From: DATBGO01 sp050011895
GTDB lineage: Bacteria; Actinomycetota; Actinomycetes; Streptosporangiales; Streptosporangiaceae
Length of the DNA: 64,000 nucleotides
Direction of reading: 5' to 3'
NCBI GenBank assembly: GCA_050011895.1
Contig: JBEKIF010000005.1
Location: forward strand, 101,283-165,282
The notes under the pieces were generated by a model, which was not told where the DNA came from, did no database searches, and worked only from the letters and a program-made list of their open reading frames with translations. Position numbers and translations under genes: made by a program. Shown here piece after piece: positions 1 through 8,439 of this stretch; position 1 is the stretch's first letter, and every line of letters begins with the position of its first letter.

Positions 1-756
1 AGCCTGCGCGGCGCCTACACTGACGCGGCGCGGAAGGGCGTTACCGTGCTGGCGGCATCGGGCGACAGTGGCGCGGCCGACGTGCGGTACAACGGGAGCA
101 CCTACTACCTGCACCCGGTCACCTCGTGGCCGGACAGTGACCCGCTGGTGACCGGCATCGGCGGGATCCAGCTGCACCTGAACGCGGCCGGCCGGCCTAC
201 CAGTCCGGCGACCGTGTGGAATGACACTTACAACGTCCCGACCAACAAGTTCATCTTCGGCGGCGATGGCCCGAACCCGCTGGCTGGCGGCGGGGGCAAG
301 TCGGTGGTCTTCAGCCGTCCCGGCTATCAGGACGGCGTGCGGAGCGTCGTCGGGGGCAGCCGGGGCGTGCCCGACATCTCGATGAGCGGTGCCTGCAACG
401 GCGCTGCCGACATGTACCAGAGCTTCAAGGGCCAGCCGGCCGGCTGGTACGAGACCTGCGGAACGAGCGAGGCGACTCCCGAGTTCGCCGGCATCGTGGC
501 CCTGGCCGATCAGGTTGAGGGGCACCCGATCGGCCTGATCAACCCGGACCTGTACCAGCTGCTGGCTGGCCACGAGCCCGGCATCGTGGACATCACCAGC
601 GGTAACAACACGGTGTCGTTCACCCAGGGCGGCAAGCTGCACACCGTGCACGGGTTCGACGCGCTGGCCGGATACGACCTCGCATCCGGGGTTGGCACCG
701 TGAACGGCAGGTTCTTCGTGTTCGAACTTGCCGGAGCGGCCCGCCACCGGCGCTAG
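1..756 (+). CDS. Sedolisin (S53 serine-carboxyl peptidase), C-terminal part, cut by the window edge
   Basis: The reading frame is open from base 1, so the gene starts outside the window; the GTG at 46 is internal. Seen: an ASGDSG segment (the oxyanion-hole Asp region of sedolisins), the catalytic-Ser block CGTSEATPEFAG, and two late segments, DITSGNN and GYDLASGVGTVNG, that match the Ca-binding end of the family. Family knowledge: S53 peptidases are secreted as proenzymes, use a Ser-Glu-Asp triad and work at acidic pH. The Glu/Asp part of the triad and the pro-domain lie upstream and cannot be checked. The gene ends in TAG at 754-756. It probably encodes a secreted acid protease of the kumamolisin type. 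Confidence 0.9.
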   Translation, partial: SLRGAYTDAARKGVTVLAASGDSGAADVRYNGSTYYLHPVTSWPDSDPLVTGIGGIQLHLNAAGRPTSPATVWNDTYNVPTNKFIFGGDGPNPLAGGGGKSVVFSRPGYQDGVRSVVGGSRGVPDISMSGACNGAADMYQSFKGQPAGWYETCGTSEATPEFAGIVALADQVEGHPIGLINPDLYQLLAGHEPGIVDITSGNNTVSFTQGGKLHTVHGFDALAGYDLASGVGTVNGRFFVFELAGAARHRR

Positions 757-892
757 CCGGGACGTGCCAGCGCCACCGCCAGCTGAGCGGGAGCGGCGGG
801 CCAGGGCTGGCCAGGACCGGCCTGGCCCGCTGCGCCACCTACCTTGCGGCCCTGGTGACCCGGGATGAGGCGACGGCCCGGGCGTTCCGGCC

Positions 893-922
893 GGTCAATC
901 CGGTGCCGGTCAATTTGGTGCC
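893..922 (+). promoter_or_regulatory. Two 15-bp tandem copies upstream of the sigma factor gene
   Basis: GGTCAAT(C/T)(C/T)GGTGCC occurs twice head to tail (893-907 and 908-922), 43 bases before the sigma factor start. A tandem element in this place could be an operator or an autoregulated promoter part, but it may be chance in GC-rich DNA. No clear -35/-10 pair is visible. Confidence 0.3.
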
Positions 923-964
923 CGGGGGACCGATCCGCCCGCTGGGGCACCACGAATAGTAGGT

Positions 965-1567
965 ATGAGCACACGGGATATGCGCGCATCGCAACCGGGT
1001 CCCGATCCCGGCGGGGTCGGCGAGCCCGATCTGAACTGGCTGTTGGGCCATGTGGCTCGTGGCGACCAGGGCGCGTTCGAGGCCGTGTACGACCGGCTGG
1101 CCGGCCCGGTCTACGGCCTGATCTGCAAGGTCGTGCGGGATCCCGCGCAGTCCGAAGAGGTCGCCCAAGAGGTCTTGCTCGAGGTTTGGCGCAGCGCCTC
1201 GCGCTTCGATCCGGCCAGGGGCAGCGCGGCGACCTGGGTCATGACGATCGCCCACCGGCGGGCCATTGACCGGGTCCGGTCCGCCAGTGCCGAGCTGCAG
1301 CGGGATCAGAAGTCTGCGGCGGCGACGGCAGTGCCCGCGGCAGATGAGGTGGCCGAGGCGGTGGAGGCCAGCCTGGAGGCCGAGCGGGTGCGCCGCTGCC
1401 TGGACTCGCTGACCGATGTGCAGCGCGAGTCGATCTCGCTCGCTTACTACGGCGGCTATTCCTACCGCGAGGTCTCCGGGCTCCTCAGCGTTGCCCTCGG
1501 GACGATCAAGACGAGGATCCGCGACGGCCTCATCCGGTTGCGCGATTGCATGGGGGTGAGCTGGTGA
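965..1567 (+). CDS. sigK: ECF RNA polymerase sigma factor, SigK-like
   Basis: A 200-residue ECF sigma factor. Seen: region 2 (QGAFEAVYDRLAGPVYGL, then a D-P-A-Q-S-E-E-V-A-Q-E-V-type 2.2 helix, RGSAATWVMTIAHRRAIDRVR for 2.3-2.4), a linker of about 40 residues, and region 4 with a helix-turn-helix (YSYREVSGLLSVALGTIKTRIRDGLIRLR). It would direct RNA polymerase to stress promoters. The next gene is its anti-sigma factor, overlapping by four bases (GTGA), which implies translational coupling. The ATG at 965 has only a weak AGTAGGT next to it; an internal ATG at 980 is possible. The SigK assignment rests on pairing with an RskA-like partner and on overall resemblance. Confidence 0.9.
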   Translation: MSTRDMRASQPGPDPGGVGEPDLNWLLGHVARGDQGAFEAVYDRLAGPVYGLICKVVRDPAQSEEVAQEVLLEVWRSASRFDPARGSAATWVMTIAHRRAIDRVRSASAELQRDQKSAAATAVPAADEVAEAVEASLEAERVRRCLDSLTDVQRESISLAYYGGYSYREVSGLLSVALGTIKTRIRDGLIRLRDCMGVSW

Positions 1568-2406
1568 AGCTTCTCCGCCACGACCTGCATACCCTGACCG
1601 GCGTCTATGCGCTGGATGCCATCGAGGGCTCCGAACGGGACAGGTTCGAGCGCCATCTACACCGCTGCCAGCCCTGCGGCAATGAGGTACGCGGCCTGCG
1701 CGAGACAGCGGGCCGCCTGGCCGTGGCCGTGGCCGGGGTGCCGCCGCCCCAGCTCAAGGAGCGGGTCCTTGCCGCGGCGGCACGCACTCGCCAGCTTCCG
1801 CCACTCGCAGCCGACCGGCCCCAGTCCAGGGCCGAGCGGCTGCAGTCCGGCACCGAACCGCTGCCGCCCGGCACCGAGCGGCCGCCGCCCGGCACCGAGC
1901 GGCCGCCGCCCGGCACCGAGCGGCCGCCGCCCACGGCAGGCCGGACCTGGCTGCCGCGCCTCGCAGCCGCCTTCGGCGCGGCAGGACTGGCTGCCGCCAT
2001 CGTTCTCGGCTTCGCGCTCTCCAGCACCCAGCGCCAGCTCGACAGCGCCCGTGCCCAGGACAAGGCAATCTCGGCCGTGCTGACCGCCCCAGGCGCCCGG
2101 ATCCTGACCGCGCGCTCGAGCGTCGGCGGCACCGGCACGGTCATCGTCGCCGTCAGGCAACAGAAGCTGATCTTCACGGCCACCGGGCTGCCGCCGCTGT
2201 CGGCGGCCAAGGTGTATCAGCTCTGGCTGATGGGGCCGCCACGGATCCGGTCGGCCGGCCTGTTGCCGCCGCCCGCCCAGGGCCGGACTCCCCCGTTGCT
2301 TGCCGCCGGACTGCGGGCTGGCGATCAAGTCGGGGTGACCGTCGAGCCCGCCGGCGGCACTTCACAGCCGACCACCACCCCGATCCTGGTCATGCCGGTG
2401 CGGTAA
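1564..2406 (+). CDS. rskA: Anti-sigma-K factor, RskA-like membrane protein
   Basis: Start chosen as GTG 1564, which overlaps the sigma stop (GTGA) and has GGGGGTGAG just upstream; an upstream ATG at 1546 lies inside the sigma gene. Seen: an N-terminal anti-sigma domain of about 80 residues with a zinc-type HxxxCxxC motif (HLHRCQPC), a Pro-rich stretch made of PPPGTER repeats, one membrane segment (about residues 125-145, AAFGAAGLAAAIVLGFAL), and an extracytoplasmic RskA C-terminal domain (VYQLWLMGPP). It holds the sigma factor inactive at the membrane until proteolysis. The spacer between the zinc domain and the membrane segment is built from a minisatellite and is probably disordered. Confidence 0.88.
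   Translation: MKLLRHDLHTLTGVYALDAIEGSERDRFERHLHRCQPCGNEVRGLRETAGRLAVAVAGVPPPQLKERVLAAAARTRQLPPLAADRPQSRAERLQSGTEPLPPGTERPPPGTERPPPGTERPPPTAGRTWLPRLAAAFGAAGLAAAIVLGFALSSTQRQLDSARAQDKAISAVLTAPGARILTARSSVGGTGTVIVAVRQQKLIFTATGLPPLSAAKVYQLWLMGPPRIRSAGLLPPPAQGRTPPLLAAGLRAGDQVGVTVEPAGGTSQPTTTPILVMPVR
1850..1933 (+). repeat. 21-bp minisatellite inside rskA
   Basis: Three near-identical 21-bp units (GCACCGAGCGGCCGCCGCCC plus one base) run from 1871 to 1933, with a diverged fourth unit at 1850-1870. The length is a multiple of three, so each copy adds seven residues (GTERPPP) to the cytoplasmic linker before the membrane segment and the frame is kept. Confidence 0.85.
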
Positions 2407-2715
2407 CCGCGGCCGGTGGTATGTGGGCTCCCGGCCGGCCTGCCGCGCTACGCTGCTGCGCGCGGCGATGGGCCAGGCGCCGTGATCTGGGCTCTCGGCG
2501 ATGCCTTTACCGGGGCGATCCTGTTGTCGCGGCTCATCGCCGACAATGCGGCGCTGGCTGCCGACGTGGCAGTCGCCTGCGCGGCTCACATGTCATGAAC
2601 TGAGCGTGTTTAGATAATCACGTTGGGTAAGAACGTAGTGCGCCCTTCGGCAGCACGGGGATGATCGCTGCCGCGCAACCGCCTTCCGTGGTCGGGCGCA
2701 GGATCGGGGGATCAC
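2407..2715. other. Intergenic stretch with no convincing gene
   Basis: 309 bases between rskA and the RDD gene. A 39-codon reading frame from GTG 2482 to TGA 2598 (beginning VIWALGDAFTGAILL) has no recognisable family and no good ribosome site; it could be a leftover fragment. Around 2600-2640 the base composition falls (TGTTTAGATAATCACGTTGGG), which suits a promoter for the RDD gene. Confidence 0.4.
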
Positions 2716-3468
2716 ATGACCAGCGGACCTGAGCCGGGTACGCCAGGACAGTGGGGCGGCAGCCCTCAGGGCACCGAGCCCGGACAGCAGCAGGGGGGCG
2801 GCGGCCCTGGAGGTGCCGCGCCGGGACCGCAGCAGTGGGGCGGCGGGGCTCAGGGTGCCGCGCCAGGGTCCCAGGGCGATGCGTCCCAGGGTGGTGCATC
2901 CCAGGGCGGTGCGTCCCAGGGCGGCGGGCCCGGACAGCAATGGGGCAGCCTGCCCCAGGTCGGTGCGGCATCGCCGGTTCCGAGGCGCGAGACCAAGGTG
3001 ACGCCACGCCGCGTCATCCAGTACATCATCGACGACATCCTGGTCGGGATCGTGCCCGGAATCATCTGGTGGCTGGTCGGCGACCGTGGCCACGGGGTGT
3101 GGCATGCCATCGGGTGGCTGATCGCGGTCGTCGTCGCGCTGCTGATCATGATCTGGTACTGGGTGCTCAGGCCGTATGGCCACGGCGGCCAGACGTTCGG
3201 CATGCAGTGGCTCGGCCTGCGGATCATCAGCAAGGATGGCGATCGCGCCAACAAGATGCAGCTGGTGGTCAGATGGATCCTGCTGATCATCGACACCTTG
3301 TTCATCGGGCTGGTCGGGCTGATCACGATTCTCTGCTCGCATTACCGCCAGCGCGTCGGCGACCACGCAGCGAAGACCCTCGTGGTGCGGGCGCACTGGC
3401 ATATGAGCCAGGCAGACTGGGCCGCCACCGGCACGGCGCATGCCCCCGTGCCTGGTCGCGTGCCATAG
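2716..3468 (+). CDS. RDD family membrane protein with Gly/Gln-rich N-terminus
   Basis: 250 residues. The first 95 residues are low-complexity (Gly, Gln, Pro, Ser) and include repeated GGASQ units encoded by an 18-bp repeat near 2880-2930. The RDD domain follows: RRVIQYIIDDILVGIVPGI, a second hydrophobic helix (IGWLIAVVVALLIMIWYWVL), the GQTFGMQWLGLRIISKDG segment and a last helix (LLIIDTLFIGLVGLITIL). RDD proteins are small integral membrane proteins, some implicated in ion exchange; no substrate can be assigned. The ATG at 2716 sits just after GGATCGGGGGATCAC, giving a reasonable ribosome site. Confidence 0.85.
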   Translation: MTSGPEPGTPGQWGGSPQGTEPGQQQGGGGPGGAAPGPQQWGGGAQGAAPGSQGDASQGGASQGGASQGGGPGQQWGSLPQVGAASPVPRRETKVTPRRVIQYIIDDILVGIVPGIIWWLVGDRGHGVWHAIGWLIAVVVALLIMIWYWVLRPYGHGGQTFGMQWLGLRIISKDGDRANKMQLVVRWILLIIDTLFIGLVGLITILCSHYRQRVGDHAAKTLVVRAHWHMSQADWAATGTAHAPVPGRVP

Positions 3469-3612
3469 GAGGCGATGTCAGCAGCGGGCGGGGCGGCGCC
3501 GCGGCCTGACCGCCGGCGTCCCCGCGACTGGTGCCGGCCCAGGCCTGGCGCGCCGTCCACTGCCCGCCGCGCCGCACCAGCAAGGGCCGGCAGCCGTGGC
3601 GCGCGGCCCGCG

Positions 3613-5175
3613 TCAGCCGCCGGCGAGCAGCGCGCGAAGCCGTTTACGGTCGGTCTTCATGACGCTGGTCAGCGGGATCTCGTCGATGATCCGGACCTCG
3701 CGCGGGTATTTCACTGCCGAGAGGTGCTGCCGCGCGTACTCGATCAGCTCGTCAGGCTCGATAGCGGCACCCGCGCGCACCTGCACGAACGCGACGACTT
3801 CCTCGCCGAGCGCAGCGTCGGGCCTGCCGACCACCGCGGCGGCCGCCACGTCAGGGTGGCTCACCAGGACATCCTCGACGTCACGCGGGTAGACGTTGTA
3901 CCCGCCTCGGATGATCAGATCCTTGATCCGGTCGACGATGTAGAGGTAGCCGTCGGCGTCCAGCCTGCCGACGTCACCGGTGTGCAGCCAGCCGCCGCGC
4001 ATCACCTGAGCCGTTTCCTGCTCGGCGTGCCAGTAACCGGTCATCACCATCGGGCCCCGCACGCAGATCTCACCGTCCTCGCCGGGACCGGCTGCCGATG
4101 AGTCAAGCCGCTCGATCCGCAGCTCCACGCCGGGCGCCGGCCTGCCCACGCTGCCGGTACGGGCCGCGCCTACCGGAGACGTGGAGATGATCGCCGCCGT
4201 CTCGGTGCAGCCGTAACCCTCGGCGATCTCCACGTGCGGCAGCCGCCGGGCGAAGTCCGCGGTTACCTGCGCCGGCAGTGGTGCCGCGCCGCTGGTCAGG
4301 CGCATCAGCGCGGACAGATCGTAGGCCTCAAGCGGCTGCTGCAGGAGCATTTGCAGCATCGAGGGAACGAGCGGGCTGATGTTGACCCGGTACTCGGCCG
4401 CCAGCCGCAGCCAGCCGGCCGGATCGAACCAGCGCATCAGCACCGACGTCCCGGGATCCGGCGCGTGCAAGCTCATCACGCTGACCATCAGCCCGTAGAC
4501 GTGCGACAGCGGCAGTGGCAGCAGCGCCGAGCGCAGCGCCTCCTGATATGAGGTGGCGGTCGCTGACCAGGCCGACGCCGACAGGGCGTCGTGGCTGATC
4601 ATCACCCCCTTCGACCGGCCCGTCGTGCCGCCGGTGTAGAGCAGCGCGGCAAGCTCCGATGGCTCGGTATCCACGAGGCCGGCTTCCTCGGCGGCCTCCA
4701 GGGCGGCAAACGCCAGCAGGCCGCCGCCGTGGCCCGGCGGTGGATCGCCGACCACGATGATGCCGCGCAGGCTGCCGATACCGGCCGCTGCGGCCGTCAC
4801 CTTCGGCAGGATTTCCGGCGTAGTGACGACAAGCACCGCCGCGCTGTCGCTGAGCACATGCCGCAGCTCGTCCTCGCTGAGCAGGAAAAGCACCGGCGTC
4901 GTGACCGCGCCAAGCCGCCACACGGCGTGGTAGGTGATGCCGACCTCGGGGCAGTTGGCCATGCAGACGACGACCCGATCACCGGGCCGCAGCCCCGCCT
5001 CGCGCAGCCCCCCGGCCACCCGGCGGATGCGCTCGGCGAGCTGAGCGCCACTCCACCGCTCGCCCTCGTAGTACAGCTCCGTCTGGGCTGCGTGGCGGTC
5101 CCATGATTGTTCGGCGAGCCGTTGCAGGCTCGTTCCTGTCGAACGGGTCACCATCGGTGCGGCCACCTGCGGCAT
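3613..5175 (-). CDS. AMP-dependent synthetase/ligase (fatty acyl-CoA ligase-like)
   Basis: 520 residues, full length for a class I adenylate-forming enzyme. Seen: the P-loop-like A3 motif LLYTGGTTGRSKGVMISH, A5 motif EGYGCTE, A7/A8 region TGDVGRLDADGYLYIVDR and IIRGGYNVYPRDVEDVL, and the A10 lysine near the C-terminus (LTSVMKTDRKRLR). It activates a carboxylic acid with ATP and transfers it to CoA (or a carrier). The substrate is probably a fatty acid, judged only from overall similarity. ATG at 5175. It is followed downstream by no partner gene; upstream lies a gene fossil (5201-5308) that separates it from the M20 peptidase gene. Confidence 0.9.
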   Translation of the reverse strand: MPQVAAPMVTRSTGTSLQRLAEQSWDRHAAQTELYYEGERWSGAQLAERIRRVAGGLREAGLRPGDRVVVCMANCPEVGITYHAVWRLGAVTTPVLFLLSEDELRHVLSDSAAVLVVTTPEILPKVTAAAAGIGSLRGIIVVGDPPPGHGGGLLAFAALEAAEEAGLVDTEPSELAALLYTGGTTGRSKGVMISHDALSASAWSATATSYQEALRSALLPLPLSHVYGLMVSVMSLHAPDPGTSVLMRWFDPAGWLRLAAEYRVNISPLVPSMLQMLLQQPLEAYDLSALMRLTSGAAPLPAQVTADFARRLPHVEIAEGYGCTETAAIISTSPVGAARTGSVGRPAPGVELRIERLDSSAAGPGEDGEICVRGPMVMTGYWHAEQETAQVMRGGWLHTGDVGRLDADGYLYIVDRIKDLIIRGGYNVYPRDVEDVLVSHPDVAAAAVVGRPDAALGEEVVAFVQVRAGAAIEPDELIEYARQHLSAVKYPREVRIIDEIPLTSVMKTDRKRLRALLAGG

Positions 5176-5200
5176 TATCGCACCAAAGGTGCGGCCAGTT

Positions 5201-5308
5201 ACAGGCCCAGCAGGGCGCCGGGCACGCGGGCGGCCTGGCCGCCGCTGTCTTCGGCGATGGCGAGCGCGGTGGGCACGTCAAGGTCGCTGGCCAGGGACAT
5301 GCGGATGG
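5201..5308 (-). pseudogene. Fossil of the C-terminal tail of a cysteinyl-tRNA synthetase-like/MshC-like protein
   Basis: Reading the minus strand to the TAA at 5203-5201 gives a 35-residue tail containing SLASDLDVPTALAIAEDSGG and ending in ALLGL. This resembles the end of the helical domain of cysteinyl-tRNA synthetase paralogs and MshC (typically L-A-D-D-L-D-x-P-x-A-L). Upstream in the same frame there is a TGA about 30 bases further, inside GGCTCAGCC repeats, and no start, so only the tail remains. Identification is from pattern memory and the piece is short. Confidence 0.4.
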
Positions 5309-5363
5309 CCGTCGGCTCAGCGAGCCCAGCCGGCTCAGCCGGGGCCCAGCCGGCTCAGCCGGC

Positions 5364-6515
5364 TCATCCGGGCTGGTCCGGCAGGTCGGCGGATGCCTGG
5401 TGGATCCGGCTGATCAGCGCCGCGAGGAGGGCCGCCCGGTCCGGCATCTGCCGGACGTCGGCGTGCTCGCTGCGGGCATGCGGCCGGCCGCCGACCGCGC
5501 CGAGTCCGTCAAGAGTGGGGAGCCCGAGCGCGGCGGTCAGGTTGCCGTCCGATCCGCCGCCTGACCTTACTGCCTCAGGGGGCGCGATCCCGATGTCGGC
5601 CGCGGCGGCGCGGGCCAGCCCGTACAGCCCGAGCGCCGCGCTGGCCTCCAGCGGGTAGCGGTTGATGCCGCCGGTGACAGTGACGGTAGCGTCGGCCACG
5701 TTCGGCGCGAGCAGCCGGATCTGCCGGTCGACGCGCTCCAGTTCGGCGGCCGTCCAGGCCCGTACGTCCACCGTCGCGAGGGCGAATTCCGGCACGGTGT
5801 TCATGGTTGTCCCCGCGGCCAGCACGGTCGGCGTGACCGTCGTCTGGCCATCGGAGTCGGCGAGCCCGCCCAGTGCGAGCACCTGGTGGGCAAGTTCAAT
5901 GGCCGCGTTGACACCGCGCTCCGGCTCGAGCCCGGCGTGCGCCGCGCGGCCGCCGATGCTGACCTGGTAGCCGCCGACCCCCTTGCGGGCGATCTTCAGC
6001 GCGCCGCCGTCTGCGCTCGGCTCGCAGACCAGGACGGCCGCGGCGCGGCGGCCCTGATCCACGATCAGGGCCCGCGATGACGGGGAACCTACCTCCTCGT
6101 CGCTCGTGAGCAGGAGCGACACGAAGTCCTTGTGGTCACCCAAGGCGACCGCAGCGAGCGCCTGGACGATGCCTGTCTTCATGTCGAAGACGCCGGGCCC
6201 GGATGCGATGCCATCGGTCACCGTGTACGGCCAGTCCGCCAGCGTGCCGAGCGGCCACACGGTATCGAAATGACCGAGTATCAGCACCGGCCGCGGCGCG
6301 GCCGCAGGCCAGAGCAGGTGCGGACGCCCGTCGACGGTCAGCCGCCGGGCCGGCCGGCCGAATGCCTCGGTGCCCATATCGTCGAGGAGCGCAGCGCACC
6401 GTGAGAGCGCGCCGGCCTCCGCCGACGGTGACTCGCAGTTCACCAGCTCGGCCAGGCACTCCCGCATCCACGAAACGCGGGCGGCCGCCGCGGCTCGCAG
6501 GTTCTCAGCTGGCAT
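5364..6515 (-). CDS. M20 family metallopeptidase (glutamate carboxypeptidase-like)
   Basis: 383 residues. Seen: the metal-ligand motif GHFDTVWPLGT, then GPGVFDMKTG (bridging Asp), TSDEEVGS (catalytic Glu pair), a dimerisation domain starting near residue 175 (ARKGVGGYQVSIGGRAAHAG), and the final His ligand in HARSEHAD. It is a two-zinc hydrolase of amino-acyl or folate-like substrates of the ArgE/CPG2 group. The ATG at 6515 lies inside the end of the upstream zinc-ribbon gene (11-base overlap), so the two are very likely co-translated. The 3' end runs into short GGCTCAGCC repeats. Confidence 0.88.
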   Translation of the reverse strand: MPAENLRAAAAARVSWMRECLAELVNCESPSAEAGALSRCAALLDDMGTEAFGRPARRLTVDGRPHLLWPAAAPRPVLILGHFDTVWPLGTLADWPYTVTDGIASGPGVFDMKTGIVQALAAVALGDHKDFVSLLLTSDEEVGSPSSRALIVDQGRRAAAVLVCEPSADGGALKIARKGVGGYQVSIGGRAAHAGLEPERGVNAAIELAHQVLALGGLADSDGQTTVTPTVLAAGTTMNTVPEFALATVDVRAWTAAELERVDRQIRLLAPNVADATVTVTGGINRYPLEASAALGLYGLARAAAADIGIAPPEAVRSGGGSDGNLTAALGLPTLDGLGAVGGRPHARSEHADVRQMPDRAALLAALISRIHQASADLPDQPG

Positions 6516-6696
6516 GGCCGCGCCGGTGCCTGGCGGGCGCGGGCCCCCTGGCGGCAGGAGGTATTTCGCCGCCCTCGCAGCAGGGCAGCATGAAGAAGCA
6601 GCGGGGGCAGATCCACTTCGAGCCGTTCCCGTAAGGGCGAAGGTCGGCCTGGGCGCACTGCGGGCAGCTGTCGCCTGGGACCTGGCAGCTGGTCAC
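6505..6696 (-). CDS. Small zinc-ribbon protein
   Basis: A 63-residue protein from GTG 6696. It has two Cys pairs, CPQC and CPRC, spaced by 18 residues, followed by a CC pair (MLPCCEGG), a rubredoxin-like zinc-ribbon arrangement. The C-terminal 15 residues are Arg/His-rich. The rest of the open frame upstream (to 8373) is only the antisense of the aminotransferase and a repeat array, so the GTG is the likely start. It overlaps the start of the M20 peptidase gene by 11 bases in another frame. Function unknown; nucleic-acid or protein binding is the usual role of such ribbons. Confidence 0.65.
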   Translation of the reverse strand: MTSCQVPGDSCPQCAQADLRPYGNGSKWICPRCFFMLPCCEGGEIPPAARGPAPARHRRGHAS

Positions 6697-6734
6697 GTTC
6701 CTACGGTAGGGGCTGCCTGCCCGGCCGGCCGGCT

Positions 6735-6960
6735 GCGACGCGCCCCCCGCCGCCCCGCGACGGCGGCCTTCCCGCCGGCCCGCGACGGCGGCCTTCCCGC
6801 CGGCCCGCGACGGCGGCCTTCCCGCCGGCCCGCGACGGCGCGCCCCCCGCCGCCCCGCGACGGCGCGCCGGCCCGCGACGGCGCGCCCCCCGCGACGGCG
6901 CGCCCCCCGCGACGGCGCGCCCCCCGCGACGGCGCGCCCCCGCCCGGCGACCACGCCCTG
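6735..6960 (+). repeat. GC-only minisatellite array
   Basis: A run of related units of 15-26 bp built on CCGCGACGGCG followed by GCCTTCCCGCCGGC or CGCCCCCC. Three perfect 26-bp units lie at about 6756-6838 and shorter CGCGACGGCGCGCCCCC units at about 6880-6945. The array sits between the divergent starts of the zinc-ribbon gene and the aminotransferase gene. Both strands are open in several frames because of composition, which makes false long ORFs. Confidence 0.8.
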
Positions 6961-7062
6961 CCCGCCAGCCGGCCACGGCGCGCCCCCGCCGCCCGGCGAA
7001 AACCCGGCGCCAATCTCGGGGCCGGCCGGCGAAACAGTTGCCCTGACCTCCAGACTGCTCTC

Positions 7063-8439
7063 ATGGGATTCGACTTGCCCGGCCTTCTCGCCGCCCGGCG
7101 TGGCGACGGATATGAGCTGCATGCTCGGCTTCTCAACCCCCAGTTGCCCCGCATGCTCCATGCGATCGGCTTTGACAAGGTGTATGAGCGGGGCGAGGGT
7201 GCCTACCTGTTCGATCGCGACGGCAACAGATACGCCGACTTCCTGACGGGCTTCGGCGTCTTCGGGGTGGGACGCAATCACCCGGTCGTGCGCCGGGCGC
7301 TGCAGGACGTCCTCGATGGCGAACTGGCCGACCTGGTGCAATTCGACTGCGCGCTGCTGCCTGGCCTGCTCGCCGAGCGGCTGCTCGCCAAGGCACCCGG
7401 GCTTGACCGGGTGTATTTCTGCAACAGCGGCACCGAGGCAGTCGAGGCGGCGCTCAAGTTCGCCAGGTATGCGACGGGCCGGAAGCGGATCATCTACTGC
7501 GACCACGCCTTCCACGGACTCACCGCAGGCTCGCTGTCGATCAATGGCAGCGCGGAGTTCCGGCGCGGCTTCGACCCGCTGCTGCCGGACGCCAGGATTG
7601 CCCTCGGCGACCTTGACGCGCTGGAGGCAGAGCTCCGCAAGGGCGATGTCGCGGCGCTCATCGTCGAGCCGATCCAGGGTAAGGGCGTGCACGTGGCGCC
7701 TCCCGGGTTCCTGGCTGGCGCCCGCAAGCTGCTGCACGATCACGGTGCGCTGCTCATCTGCGACGAGGTCCAGACCGGGCTGGGGCGGACCGGGCGGTTC
7801 TTCAGCTACCAGCACGACGATGTCGAGCCGGACATCGTCACCGTCGCCAAGGCACTGTCCGGAGGGTTCGTCCCGGTGGGCGCCACGCTGGCCAAGGACT
7901 GGATCTTCGGCAAGGTCTACTCGTCGATGGACCGGGTGCTCGTGCACGACTCGACGTTCGGCGCCAATGCCGCGGCCATGGCGGCCGGCCTGGCGTCGCT
8001 GGCCGTCATCGAGGACGAGCAGCTGGTCAGCAACGCCGAGCGGGCCGGCAACGCACTGCAGGCTGCGCTCACCGACCTCGTCGATCAGTACGAGCTGCTC
8101 GCCGAGGTACGCGGCCGCGGGCTGATGATCGGCCTGGAGTTCAGCAAACCGCGCTCCCTGAAGCTGCGGGCCGGCTGGAACATGCTGCAAACCGCCAGGC
8201 GTGGCCTGTTCGCGCAGATGGTCGTCGGCACGCTGTTCCGCAGGCACCGCATTCTCACCCAGGTGGCAGGCGACTACCTGGAGGTGGTCAAGCTGCTGCC
8301 GCCGCTGACGATCGGTGACGCCGAAGTGGCAGTGTTCCTGGACGCCTTCGCCGAGGTGATGGAGGAGGCGCACCAGGGCGGGGGACTGATGTGGGACTTC
8401 GGCCGCACCCTCGTCAAGCAGGCCGTGAGCCGCTCGTAG
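7063..8439 (+). CDS. Class III (PLP-dependent) aminotransferase
   Basis: The frame is open from 6370, but everything before 7063 is the repeat array; the ATG at 7063 opens a normal 458-residue class III protein. Seen: YFCNSGTEAVEAALKFAR (phosphate-binding), the FHG segment (DHAFHGLTAGSL), ICDEVQTGLGRTG with the PLP-ring Asp, and the lysine block TVAKALSGGFVPVGA. The enzyme transfers an amino group from an omega- or alpha-amino donor to a keto acceptor; the true substrate is not evident. It abuts, tail to tail, the F420-type gene on the other strand (stops at 8439 and 8440). Confidence 0.9.
   Translation: MGFDLPGLLAARRGDGYELHARLLNPQLPRMLHAIGFDKVYERGEGAYLFDRDGNRYADFLTGFGVFGVGRNHPVVRRALQDVLDGELADLVQFDCALLPGLLAERLLAKAPGLDRVYFCNSGTEAVEAALKFARYATGRKRIIYCDHAFHGLTAGSLSINGSAEFRRGFDPLLPDARIALGDLDALEAELRKGDVAALIVEPIQGKGVHVAPPGFLAGARKLLHDHGALLICDEVQTGLGRTGRFFSYQHDDVEPDIVTVAKALSGGFVPVGATLAKDWIFGKVYSSMDRVLVHDSTFGANAAAMAAGLASLAVIEDEQLVSNAERAGNALQAALTDLVDQYELLAEVRGRGLMIGLEFSKPRSLKLRAGWNMLQTARRGLFAQMVVGTLFRRHRILTQVAGDYLEVVKLLPPLTIGDAEVAVFLDAFAEVMEEAHQGGGLMWDFGRTLVKQAVSRS

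Noticed and set aside
6735..6960. CRISPR array
   Set aside because: Units are adjacent without unique spacers and no cas genes are present.
6370..7062. N-terminal extension of the aminotransferase (231 extra residues)
   Set aside because: The extension is antisense to the M20 and zinc-ribbon genes and then runs through the GC-only repeat; class III enzymes begin near ATG 7063.
6697..8373. Long minus-strand open frame upstream of the zinc-ribbon protein
   Set aside because: Antisense to the aminotransferase; only the last 63 codons look like a real protein.
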